Source: Deltaproteobacteria bacterium (GTDB taxonomy: Bacteria; Myxococcota_A; Polyangia; Polyangiales; Ga0077539). From it: a stretch of DNA of 64,000 nt. Positions 1-8,467 of the stretch are shown one piece after another. The position numbers and the translations under genes were made by a program. Under the pieces are notes generated by a model. The model was given only the letters and a program-made list of their open reading frames with translations. It was not told the origin of the DNA and made no database searches. Numbering within the stretch: position 1 is the stretch's first letter; every line of letters starts with the position of its first letter. The stretch lies in contig JACRDB010000095.1 in assembly GCA_016218725.1 (NCBI GenBank), forward strand, positions 1-64,000. Direction: 5' to 3'.

Positions 1-82
1 AAATCGGGGGCAAGGGGGGCCTGACCCTGCTCGCAAGGCCGCGCAGTCAGGGCTCTCGTCTGGCTCCCCTTGCCCCCGATTT
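1..82. repeat. Long inverted repeat / hairpin at the window edge
   Basis: Bases 1-17 are the exact reverse complement of 66-82 (17-bp arms with a G-rich left side and a C-rich right side). A shorter inner match (cctgac/gtcagg) extends the fold. The hairpin lies about 70 bases past the stop codon of the leftward RCC1 gene, so it could act as its terminator. The sequence after 82 (tttcgggggaaagggg) resembles the left arm again, so a decayed repeat element cut by the window edge is also possible. Confidence 0.6.
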
Positions 83-149
83 TCGGGGGAAAGGGGCATT
101 GGGGTTAGGGGGCCACCGCCCACGGCCTCGGCGAAGTGCGGCTGTAGTA

Positions 150-1400
150 TTATGTTGGTGGCCCGACGAGTACGCGCGCCGGGGATCGACGTTCGATCGT
201 GGTCCCATCCCCAAGCTGACCCTCATCGTTACGGCCCCAGCACCAGATCGTACCGTCCGTCAGTACGGCGCAAGTGTGCTCATAACCGAGACCGAACGCG
301 CGAACGGGTCCTGGGAGGGGGACACGGATGGGTCGGCGTCGACAGGGCCTCGTTATTGTTGGCGCCCCAAAGCCCAGATAGCTTGCACAGCGGTCGCTGG
401 TGGTCGAACCATCCCCGAGTTGACCGTAGGAGTTCGAACCCCAGCACCACAGGCTGCCATCGCGAAGCAACGCGCACCGATGGCCCCAGCTCGACGCCCG
501 AACCTCTACCGCGTCCGAGATGCCTGGAACCGAGCCCCAGGTAGGACGCTCCTCGACACTGTCATCTCCAAGTTCACCCGTGGCGTTGAGACCCCGGCAG
601 AAGACCCGCCCGTCGGGTGCGACGAAGCAATGGTGATCTCCGACGGCGAGGACACTCCCCGGAGGGACCGACATCCTCTGAGGCGGCCTCACGAGGGGAT
701 GTTGACTCAGGCAGGCGCCCCACCCCCAATACCATAAGGTCCCATCCTCTGCGAGTCCACCGGAGGATGTCGCGTTGGCGGTGAGTGTGCGAAGGGGAGG
801 AAGCAGCGTATTCCGAAGGGGCCCCAGCGCACAAGGACTGTGAATCTGACCACACCGTTGGACCTGACACGCAGTAAGCCCCAACTGCGCCTCGCCATCG
901 TTTCCCCAACAGGAGACGGCCCCTCCACGTTGAAGGGCGCACACATGCAGTGTTCCAGCGGCCAGTCCAAGTACCGAATTGAGGTCAGGGACCATCGTCG
1001 GCCCGTCAGTGGCCTGTCCAGTCCCGGTACCCAGTTGCCCATAGGTGTTGTCGCCCCAGCACCATACCTGCGCTTCGGTAGAGAGGATGCAGGTCATCTC
1101 CCACCCGAGGACCACCGCCTGGGCTTGGGGGATTCCCCGTACGAGGCCGGGACTCCGTGGTAGGTTGTCCGCAGGGTGCCCAGACTGACCGGCCCCATTC
1201 CCTCCCCAACACCACACCGCTCCGCTCTGCAAACGTGCACAGGTGTGAACCACGCCTCCACTGACCTCGACGGCCTGAATTCTGGTGCGAGGATCCTGGG
1301 ATTGGAGCGTCACCACCCGAGCGCAACTGCCTGCAATCAGGCTGATGCCAGTGATCGAAGCAGCGCCCGTCAACCCTCTACGTCGAACCACATCCACCAC
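150..1400 (-). CDS. RCC1-repeat lipoprotein
   Basis: A 416-residue predicted secreted protein built almost entirely of RCC1-type beta-propeller repeats. Blocks of about 50 residues with the signature HxCAL...GxVWCWG.N..GQLG recur about seven times, each with the paired cysteines and tryptophan typical of exported bacterial RCC1 repeats. The N-terminus has a basic start, a hydrophobic stretch and a weak lipobox (AGSC near residue 26), suggesting an outer-membrane lipoprotein. The start used is GTG at 1400; a GTG a few codons inside would also fit the signal peptide. Such proteins are abundant in myxobacteria but their ligands are unknown. Third-codon-position GC looks lower than in the next genes, hinting at a different history. 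Confidence 0.85.
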   Translation of the reverse strand: MVDVVRRRGLTGAASITGISLIAGSCARVVTLQSQDPRTRIQAVEVSGGVVHTCARLQSGAVWCWGGNGAGQSGHPADNLPRSPGLVRGIPQAQAVVLGWEMTCILSTEAQVWCWGDNTYGQLGTGTGQATDGPTMVPDLNSVLGLAAGTLHVCALQRGGAVSCWGNDGEAQLGLTACQVQRCGQIHSPCALGPLRNTLLPPLRTLTANATSSGGLAEDGTLWYWGWGACLSQHPLVRPPQRMSVPPGSVLAVGDHHCFVAPDGRVFCRGLNATGELGDDSVEERPTWGSVPGISDAVEVRASSWGHRCALLRDGSLWCWGSNSYGQLGDGSTTSDRCASYLGFGAPTITRPCRRRPIRVPLPGPVRAFGLGYEHTCAVLTDGTIWCWGRNDEGQLGDGTTIERRSPARVLVGPPT

Positions 1401-1460
1401 CGGATGTCACAATCGGTTGTCACAGTTCAGAAGCGCACTGATCACCAGAGATGGATCAAC

Positions 1461-1536
1461 GGGGTGTGTTTCCCATTCCTGCCGGGGCGACCGGAGCTCC
1501 TGCGTAGCGCTCGGGTAGGGGGGTGTGTTTCCCATT
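1461..1536. repeat. 17-bp direct repeat upstream of the RCC1 gene
   Basis: The 17-mer ggggtgtgtttcccatt occurs at 1461-1477 and again at 1520-1536, 59 bp apart, in the 174-bp gap between two leftward genes. Read on the minus strand it is AATGGGAAACACACCCC, twice, upstream of the RCC1 start at 1400. A second pair, tgtcaca at 1405-1411 and 1418-1424, lies right at that start. They could be activator or repressor sites, or scars of a small duplication. No partner protein can be named. Confidence 0.5.
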
Positions 1537-1574
1537 AAACCCACGAACCCACTACCCAGCACTTTGGCCCGTCA

Positions 1575-2870
1575 CTACCGCCGCCTTGGGGGCGGCCCCG
1601 GGCGATCCAGCTCCGCCAGGCGCGCCTCGATGGCCGCGCGGTCCAGCGGCGCGTCGTGGGCGTCCAGGGCCTGGCGGTAGTAGCTCCGGGCCGTGGGCCG
1701 GTCGTTGTCCTCCACGGCGATCTCCGCGCGGAGCACCAGCGCCGGGCCGTAGCGCCCGTCCACCGCCAGCACCCGGTCCAGGTGGGCGCGCGCCAGGGAG
1801 TTCTGCTGCGTCCGGTGCGCCAGCATCGCCGCGCGCATCCTCGGCGTGAGGTCATGGGGCGCGCGGTCCACCGCGGCCTCCCAGGTCTCCATCGCGTCGA
1901 TGTCCCGGCTGGTGTGCTCCAGCACGTCCGCCAGGCCCATGTACGCCTGGGCGTCGTTGCCCACCTGGGTGATGGCCAGCCGGAACGGCGCCTCCGCGTC
2001 GGCCCAGCGACCCAGGCCGTTGAGCGCGCGCCCGAGGCCCGTCTGCCCCCCGGGCTGCGACCGCGACAGCCTCACCGCGTTCTGGAACGCCGCCAGGGCC
2101 TCGGCCCACGCCTGCGTCTCCAACAGCGCCTGCCCCAGCGCCACCAGGGCCTCGGGCCAGTTGAGCCTCCCCTCGGTGGCCCGCCGCAACGGCGCCAGCG
2201 CCTCCGTGGCGTTGTGCTGCCGCCGCAGGAGGTGCACCCCCAGCGCGAGGTTGGCCTGCGGGTCCCCGGGGTCCACCTCCGCCGCGCGACGGAAGGCCGC
2301 CAGGGCCTCGGTGTCGTGCTGCAGGAGCTCCTGGAGGCTCCCGAGCCCGACCCAGGGCGAGGCGTCCCCCGGGAGCCCGCTGGCCGCGGCCTGGTACGCC
2401 GCCTCGCCGCGCGCCAGGTCCGTGTTGAGCCGGGCCATCTCCGCGATGGCGAGCTGGAGCTGAGGGTCGTTCGGTTGCAACCCCCGCGCGATGGCCACCT
2501 CCCGCTCGGCCAGCGCCACGCGGTTCCACACGATGTGGGCGCGGGCCAGGCACACGTGCCGCGCCAGCCCCTCGGGGATCGCCCGGCACGCTGCCTGCGA
2601 CAGACGAAAATTGCCCTGGTCGAAGCGCACCCTCGCGGCCTCCCAGAGCGCGTCGGCCCGGAGGTTGGGCGCCCTCACCGCCTGGAGCGTACGATACGCT
2701 TCATCAAAGCGCCCCGCGCGGCGCAAGGCCCGCCCCAGCCGCAGGAGCGCCTCGGGGCTGCGCCCGGCAGCCCGGAGCGCCGCGAGCTCCGTCTCCTGCG
2801 CCGAGGCCACCCCCGGCGAGAGCGCGACCGAAGCGGCCAGGAGCACCATCGCATAGACCTTCATCACCAC
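1575..2870 (-). CDS. Secreted TPR-repeat protein
   Basis: 431 residues. A signal peptide (about residues 1-24, cleavage near ASA-QE) is followed by back-to-back tetratricopeptide repeats to the end of the protein (for example ALVALGQALLETQAWAEALA and GLGRALNGLGRWADAEAPF). The C-terminus is short, Pro- and Arg-rich. TPR arrays bind peptides or scaffold complexes; here the location would be periplasmic or envelope. The ATG start at 2870 gives a classical signal peptide. Nothing else in the protein suggests enzymatic activity, and the neighbours do not fix its partner. Confidence 0.85.
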   Translation of the reverse strand: MVMKVYAMVLLAASVALSPGVASAQETELAALRAAGRSPEALLRLGRALRRAGRFDEAYRTLQAVRAPNLRADALWEAARVRFDQGNFRLSQAACRAIPEGLARHVCLARAHIVWNRVALAEREVAIARGLQPNDPQLQLAIAEMARLNTDLARGEAAYQAAASGLPGDASPWVGLGSLQELLQHDTEALAAFRRAAEVDPGDPQANLALGVHLLRRQHNATEALAPLRRATEGRLNWPEALVALGQALLETQAWAEALAAFQNAVRLSRSQPGGQTGLGRALNGLGRWADAEAPFRLAITQVGNDAQAYMGLADVLEHTSRDIDAMETWEAAVDRAPHDLTPRMRAAMLAHRTQQNSLARAHLDRVLAVDGRYGPALVLRAEIAVEDNDRPTARSYYRQALDAHDAPLDRAAIEARLAELDRPGPPPRRR

Positions 2871-2915
2871 ACCTGTATCCGTGAGCCTAGCGCATTGTAG
2901 GTGCCTTGGGGTGCG

Positions 2916-3677
2916 TCACCCCCAGCGCACCACCCGTGGGTGAGCGCCCAGGGCCCTGGTGAGCGCGGGCTTCGGGTGCACCAGCAGCGCGACCCAGGCG
3001 CCCTGGAGGAAGCCCTGGTCCCACTCGCCGTCCCCGAGGCCCAGCACCGGAGGCCACGCCCCGAGGGCCTGGAGCCGCTGGACCTTGCCGTGGAACACCG
3101 GCACCTCGCCGTCCAGGGCCGGGAGCACCCGGTCGCCCTCCCGGGCCAGCTCCACCCCGGAGACCGAGTCGTAGGGCACGCCCGCGGCGTCCAGCGCGGC
3201 CTCCACCACCACCCTCAGGCTGGCGGTCACCACCCGCACCGCGAGGCCCTGAGCGCGCGCCTGGCGCAGGAGTTCAACCACCTCCGCACGGTGTTGTCCG
3301 ACGTGGGCGCTGGCCACGGTATTCACCAGCGCCCGCAGGGACGCCTCCGAGCGCCCGCCGCAGAGCGCCGCCTGGAGCCCGCAGAAGTCCCCCACGGGGA
3401 TCGCCCCGGCGAGCCACCGGGCCATGAGGGCCCCCCCGAGCCCCGTGTCCGAGCGGTCCGTTGGCAGGGCCCCAAGCCAGCGCAGGGCGCCCTCAAGGAG
3501 CCTCTCACGCCCCTCGGGGGTGAGCTCCCCGGAGGCCAGCACGTGGTGAAAGAGCGCGTCCCCCACGTCGCCCCGCCAGAGCGTCCCGTCGGCGTCCGTG
3601 GCCAGGCACGGCGCGTACTCCCCGGGGGCGCCGTCGCAGAGCGCCAGGATGGCGTCGGGTGTCACCGCGGGGACCAT
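2916..3677 (-). CDS. HAD-superfamily phosphatase
   Basis: A 253-residue haloacid-dehalogenase-type phosphohydrolase. Motif I is DADGTLW near residue 27 (first Asp the nucleophile), motif II is the VVTAS stretch, and motif IV is GLGDGEWD near the C-terminus. The arrangement, with a helical cap between motifs I and II, recalls phosphoserine-phosphatase-like members (SerB/PSPase-like HAD-IB), but the substrate is not evident. The frame stays open much further upstream, to about 4538, antisense to the VWA gene. I chose ATG at 3677 because the family homology begins there and it lies in the gap between the divergent genes. Confidence 0.8.
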   Translation of the reverse strand: MVPAVTPDAILALCDGAPGEYAPCLATDADGTLWRGDVGDALFHHVLASGELTPEGRERLLEGALRWLGALPTDRSDTGLGGALMARWLAGAIPVGDFCGLQAALCGGRSEASLRALVNTVASAHVGQHRAEVVELLRQARAQGLAVRVVTASLRVVVEAALDAAGVPYDSVSGVELAREGDRVLPALDGEVPVFHGKVQRLQALGAWPPVLGLGDGEWDQGFLQGAWVALLVHPKPALTRALGAHPRVVRWG

Positions 3678-3768
3678 GCCGCAGGACCCATGGTAACCCC
3701 AAGGAGAATCGCACCGGGCGAAGTCCGTGCTTGAACCCCGCCGCCGTGGCGTCGGATGATGGTGACCG

Positions 3769-5577
3769 ATGATCCGTCGCGGGGTGCTGTGTGTGGGGCT
3801 GGCGCTGGGCGCCCTCGGGTGCCTGCGGCGGCCGCTGGCGGAGCCGGAGCCCAACCTGCAGTCGGGCGTGCGGATCCCCATCGCCAGGCCCTCGGTCAAC
3901 GTGGACGTGCTCTTCGAGATTGATAACTCCAACTCCATGCGGGAGAACCAGAGCGAGCTCGCCCGGCAGTTTCGTGTGTTGATTGACGAGCTGGTCAACC
4001 CCCCGAGGGTCGATGGCCTGCCCATCCACCCCGCGGTGACGAGCCTGCACGTGGCCGTGCTGTCCTCGGACCTGGGCACCCCCGGCCGCGAGGACCCGCT
4101 GCCCTCGTGCAGCAACCCGGACCTCGGGGACAACGGGCTCTTCAACCCCATCGCCCGCGGGGCGGCCCTGGCCTCGCACCTTCCGTGGGTGTCCGACGGC
4201 TCCGACGCGGGGCTGCCCCCGGACCGGCCCTCGCGGTGCATGAACCGCCAGGACCAGTACCCCAATTTCCTCACCTTTGACGCCACGAGCACCAACCGCG
4301 AGGCCTTCCGCGATGACTTCGTGTGCAACGCCTTCTTGAACGCCTCCGGGTGCAACTTCGAGCAGCAGCTGGAGAGCGTGTACCGCGCGCTCGTGGTCCA
4401 TGACGCCCGCGCCACGCCCGGCAACGGCTCGCCCAACGCGGGGTTCCTGCGGGAGGACTCGGTGCTCGCCATCGTGGTGATCTCCGACGAGGAGGACGGC
4501 TCCGTGCGCGACTGCCGCTTCCCCGAGCGCGACGCCATGGGGCGCCCCAGGCCCTGCGACGACGCCCTGGCCGTCTACCGCGACGACGGGGGCGACGACC
4601 GCTGGGCCCCCTTCGAGGGCGACCCGGAGCGCTTGAACCGTCGGTTCTACCGGTACACCCCGGGCTCCCGACAGGACCCCACCTGGCCCCTGGAGCGCTA
4701 CATCGACCTCTCGGACCCTCGGCGGGGCTTCCTGGGGCTCAAGCCCGACCACCCGGAGAGGGTGGTCTTCGCGGCCATCGGCGGGTTCCCGACCAGCATC
4801 CCCACGAGGGCCGACGGCGCGGTGGACTGGACCTCGCTCCTCGGGGCCTCGGCGGACGGCAGGGACGCGTTCCAGCAGGCCACCCCGGAGGGGCCGGTGT
4901 CCATGCGCCTGGGCCCCGAGGCCGAGGACCCGCAGTGTACGGCCAGGGTGGTGCCCGCGTGTCGACGGTGGCTCCCGGGGCGCGAGGGCACGGACCCCTG
5001 CCAGGCGGCCAACCAGTACGTGGCCCTGCCCGCGCGCAGGATCGCCGAGGTCGCGCGGCGCTTCGACGCGGGGTACAACAACGCCACGGTGTCGTCCATC
5101 TGCCGGGTGCCCTACGGGGACGCCCTGCGGCAGATCGTGCAGCGCATCCAGAACCGGCTCGTCGGGCGCTGCCTCGTGCGGCCGCTGGACACCTTTCCCC
5201 CGCCGTGCGACCGGGTGCCCCAGGGGGAGAGCTGCGCCCTGCCCGGGCAGCCCGTGACCGTGCGCTGCGTGGTGCGGGAGACGCTCCCCGCGGGGCTCTC
5301 GTGCGAGCCGGGGCACGGCCGGGACGGCGTGGGGCGCACCGTCGACGGGCGCAACATCTGTCTGGTGCGGCAGGTGGAGGTGGTGCCGGGGATGGGCCCC
5401 GCGGCCCGAGACGCCATGGGCAACGCGCCCCACGGGTTCTTCTACGACACCCGCCCGGACGCCACCATGTGCCCCTACCGCGTGTCCTTCACCACCAACG
5501 ACGGGCTCCCCGAGGGCGCCACCGCGGACGTGGAGTGCGTCCAGGCCGGGAGGGTCCCGCAGGGGCGCGACCGGTAG
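3769..5577 (+). CDS. VWA-like lipoprotein
   Basis: 602 residues with a clear lipoprotein signal (lipobox LGALGC, Cys18). After the signal comes a von Willebrand A-like domain whose metal site reads DNSNS at residues 52-56 (VDVLFEIDNSNSM). The rest is cysteine-rich and probably disulphide-bonded, in keeping with an outer-membrane or surface location. This architecture is a common myxobacterial paralogous family of unknown function, and the metal site suggests adhesion or protein binding. It lies 35 bp upstream of the penicillin-acylase-like gene on the same strand and may be co-transcribed with it. Confidence 0.8.
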   Translation: MIRRGVLCVGLALGALGCLRRPLAEPEPNLQSGVRIPIARPSVNVDVLFEIDNSNSMRENQSELARQFRVLIDELVNPPRVDGLPIHPAVTSLHVAVLSSDLGTPGREDPLPSCSNPDLGDNGLFNPIARGAALASHLPWVSDGSDAGLPPDRPSRCMNRQDQYPNFLTFDATSTNREAFRDDFVCNAFLNASGCNFEQQLESVYRALVVHDARATPGNGSPNAGFLREDSVLAIVVISDEEDGSVRDCRFPERDAMGRPRPCDDALAVYRDDGGDDRWAPFEGDPERLNRRFYRYTPGSRQDPTWPLERYIDLSDPRRGFLGLKPDHPERVVFAAIGGFPTSIPTRADGAVDWTSLLGASADGRDAFQQATPEGPVSMRLGPEAEDPQCTARVVPACRRWLPGREGTDPCQAANQYVALPARRIAEVARRFDAGYNNATVSSICRVPYGDALRQIVQRIQNRLVGRCLVRPLDTFPPPCDRVPQGESCALPGQPVTVRCVVRETLPAGLSCEPGHGRDGVGRTVDGRNICLVRQVEVVPGMGPAARDAMGNAPHGFFYDTRPDATMCPYRVSFTTNDGLPEGATADVECVQAGRVPQGRDR

Positions 5578-5612
5578 TGTTCTCGGGAGGGTGCGGGTAC
5601 ACTGCCGGGCCC

Positions 5613-8426
5613 ATGAGAACTCCGACGCTGGCGCTCTGCGCCGTGGTCCTTGGCTGCTCCAGCGACCCGCCCGCCCCCACGGACGCGGGGCGAGACAGCG
5701 CCCGGGACGCGACCGAAGACACCGCGGACGCCTCGCTGCCGAACACCCGCGAGGAGGTGCCGGTGAGCGCCACGGAGCGCCTGGCGGGGCTCGACGGGCC
5801 CGTGGACGTGGTGATCGACCGCTACGGCTGGCCGCACATCCGGGCCACCACCCTGCGCGACGGGGCGTACGTGCAGGGCGTCCTCGCGGCGCGGGACCGC
5901 ATGGCCCAGATGGACATCCTCCGGAGGCTGTCCTCGGGCACCCTGGCGGAGGCCTTCGGGGTGTTGAGCGCCGGGGCCATCGAGAGCGATTTCGCCGTGC
6001 GCACCATCGGGTTCCGGCGCGTGGCCGAGGTCATGTGGCGGGACATGCCCCCGGGGCGCCAGCGCACGGCGCTGGAGGCCTACGCCCGGGGCGTGAACGC
6101 CTACCTCGCGGAGATCCGTTCGGCCGCGCGCGAGGCCCCGGAGGCCACGGACCTGGTGGTGAACGAGCGCACCCCGGACTGGACCCCGGTGGACTCGCTC
6201 ACCTTCGGGCGGTACCAGTCCTACGCGCTGTCCTACGACGCGGACCAGGACATCAACGTGTCGGCCTCCCTGGACCGCGCCCGGATGACCTGGGAGACCG
6301 CGGACCCGATGCTGGCCCCGGAGCGCTACGCCCGCCGGGGCTGGGCCCAGGACTACATCCGTTTCCAGCCCCCGCAGCCGACGGCGATCGTGGCGGGCTT
6401 CGGGCGCCCGATGGGCATGGCCAGCACCTTCGTGCCGGAGGTGTTCCGCCCGAGGGTGCCCCGCGGGGTGTACGCCCGCACGGAGGTGTTCTTTGATCGC
6501 CTGCGCGAGGCGGTGTCGTACCTGGGCCTTGAAGACCGCGGGAGCAACAACTGGGTGGTGGCCCCCACGGCCAGCGCCAACGGCCACGCCATGATCGCCA
6601 ACGACCCGCACCTGGCGCTGCGGTCGCCGCCGGTGTTCTACGGCGTGCACCTCGAGGTGACCGACGGGCCCGACCGGGTGAACGTCGCCGGGGTCACCTT
6701 CCCGGGCGTCCCGGGGGTGGTGATCGGCTTCAACGACCGCGTGGCCTGGGGCGTCACCACCGCGGGCTACGACGTCACCGACGTGTACGCCGAGACCCTT
6801 GTTCCAGGCGCGGCCGGGGCGCCGGACAGCGTGCGCTTCATGGGCCGGGACGTGCCGCTCCAGGTCATCACCGAGCGGGTGCCCAACGGCCGCGGGACCA
6901 TGGTGGAGCTGCGCGTGGAGGTGGTGCCCCACCACGGGCCCCTGGTGCCCACCATCCGGGACGGCAGGGTGGTGCCGCGCACCGGGGAGCGCGCCCTCTC
7001 CGTGCGCTGGACCGGGCACCAGCCCACCAACGAGATCGGCGCCTTTGTGGGATTGATGTACGCCCGCAGCGCCGCCGAGGGGCGCACGGCGCAGCGGCTC
7101 TTCGGCGTGGGGGCGCAGAACTTCGTGATCGCCGACGTGGACGGGAACGCGCTCTACGCGAGCCACGCGGTGATCCCGGTGCGCTCCCCCGGGGCCCGCA
7201 CCTACGACGCCAGGATGAACCCCACGGGGACCTCCCCCTGCGCGGTGCTCCCGGGCGACGGCACCGCCGAGTGGGCCGGCGAGCTCACTCCGGAGCAGAT
7301 CCCCGGCGCGACGCTGTCGCCCGCGCTGCCCTTCGTGGTGACCGCCAACAACGACCAGACGGGCACCACGTTTGACAACAACCCGCTCAACGACGGCGTG
7401 CACCTCGGGTGCTCGTTCGCGTCCGGGTGGCGCGCCGAGCGCATTGTCCAGAGGCTCACCATGGCGGGCCCGAGGATCTCCATGGCCGACATGGAGTCCA
7501 CGCAGAACGAGCACACGGTGCTCCTCGCGGGGCGCTTCCGGCCGTTCCTCCAGAGCGCCCTCGGGCGCCTGGACGCCGAGTGGGCCACCGCGGGCACGCA
7601 CCGGGACCTCACCCCCCTGGCAGAAATGACCCGCCCCCGGGCCGACCGCCTGCGCGACGCAGTCCGCAGGGTGATGGCCTGGAGCCTCGACGGCGCCTCC
7701 GGGGCCGACTACGACGCCACCGACGCCGAGCGCCGCGACGCCGTGGCCAGCTCCATCTTCCACGCGTGGATCGCAAAGGCCGTGCAGCGCACCTTCTCCG
7801 ACGAGCTCTCGGCCATGGGGGGCTCCTTTGGCAACCGCCTCTGGGCGCTCTTGTACCTCCTGGAGCACCCCATGGAGGCCGCCACCCGGGACCCCATGAC
7901 CAACGAGAGCGTGCTCTTCGACGACCTCACCACCACCGGCGCGCGCGAGTCCCGGGACCACGTGCTCCTCCTGGCCCTGGACCAGGGCCTCGCGGAGCTC
8001 CAGCGCCTCACCATGACGGACACCATGGACCGCTGGCTCTGGGGCAACCTCCACACGGTGCGCTTCTCGTCGTTTGTGCCCGGGCCCGGCGAGGTCTTGT
8101 CCATCCCTCCGTCCACGCACCCGATGTTCCCTCGGGGCTTCCCCCGCCCCGGCGGCCTGGACGTGGTGGACGCCAGCGACCCCGGCCTGAGCGGCACCAG
8201 CTTCTCCTACGGCAACGGCCCCGTGCAGCGCTTCGTGGTGGAGCTCGACCCGGCGGGCCCCCGGGCCTTCAACGCCCTGCCCGGCGGCCAGCACATCGAC
8301 CTGCGCTCACCGCACCACGCGGACGAGGCCGAGCTGTGGCGCACCAACCGCAGGCACCCGGTGCCCTTCCTCGACCGCGACGTGGCCCGCGCCGCCGAGC
8401 GACGCATGCGCTTCATGCCCCAGTGA
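5613..8426 (+). CDS. Penicillin-acylase family (S45) lipoprotein hydrolase
   Basis: A 937-residue N-terminal-nucleophile amidohydrolase. It has a lipobox VVLGC (Cys15), an Asp/Thr-rich linker, then the alpha-chain region containing DRYGWPHIRA. The autoprocessing site is at Gly310-Ser311 (GSNNWVVAP). The new N-terminal Ser311 would be the catalytic nucleophile, as in cephalosporin/penicillin acylases and quorum-signal acylases such as PvdQ. Members cleave amide bonds of beta-lactams, acyl-homoserine lactones or other acyl amides; the substrate cannot be told here. Start chosen at ATG 5613, which immediately gives a lipoprotein signal. Predicted location is periplasm or outer-membrane face. Confidence 0.88.
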   Translation: MRTPTLALCAVVLGCSSDPPAPTDAGRDSARDATEDTADASLPNTREEVPVSATERLAGLDGPVDVVIDRYGWPHIRATTLRDGAYVQGVLAARDRMAQMDILRRLSSGTLAEAFGVLSAGAIESDFAVRTIGFRRVAEVMWRDMPPGRQRTALEAYARGVNAYLAEIRSAAREAPEATDLVVNERTPDWTPVDSLTFGRYQSYALSYDADQDINVSASLDRARMTWETADPMLAPERYARRGWAQDYIRFQPPQPTAIVAGFGRPMGMASTFVPEVFRPRVPRGVYARTEVFFDRLREAVSYLGLEDRGSNNWVVAPTASANGHAMIANDPHLALRSPPVFYGVHLEVTDGPDRVNVAGVTFPGVPGVVIGFNDRVAWGVTTAGYDVTDVYAETLVPGAAGAPDSVRFMGRDVPLQVITERVPNGRGTMVELRVEVVPHHGPLVPTIRDGRVVPRTGERALSVRWTGHQPTNEIGAFVGLMYARSAAEGRTAQRLFGVGAQNFVIADVDGNALYASHAVIPVRSPGARTYDARMNPTGTSPCAVLPGDGTAEWAGELTPEQIPGATLSPALPFVVTANNDQTGTTFDNNPLNDGVHLGCSFASGWRAERIVQRLTMAGPRISMADMESTQNEHTVLLAGRFRPFLQSALGRLDAEWATAGTHRDLTPLAEMTRPRADRLRDAVRRVMAWSLDGASGADYDATDAERRDAVASSIFHAWIAKAVQRTFSDELSAMGGSFGNRLWALLYLLEHPMEAATRDPMTNESVLFDDLTTTGARESRDHVLLLALDQGLAELQRLTMTDTMDRWLWGNLHTVRFSSFVPGPGEVLSIPPSTHPMFPRGFPRPGGLDVVDASDPGLSGTSFSYGNGPVQRFVVELDPAGPRAFNALPGGQHIDLRSPHHADEAELWRTNRRHPVPFLDRDVARAAERRMRFMPQ

Positions 8427-8467
8427 AGGTCGGGTGTAGGTGGGTGTGAGCAGCGTGGGGCGCTGGC

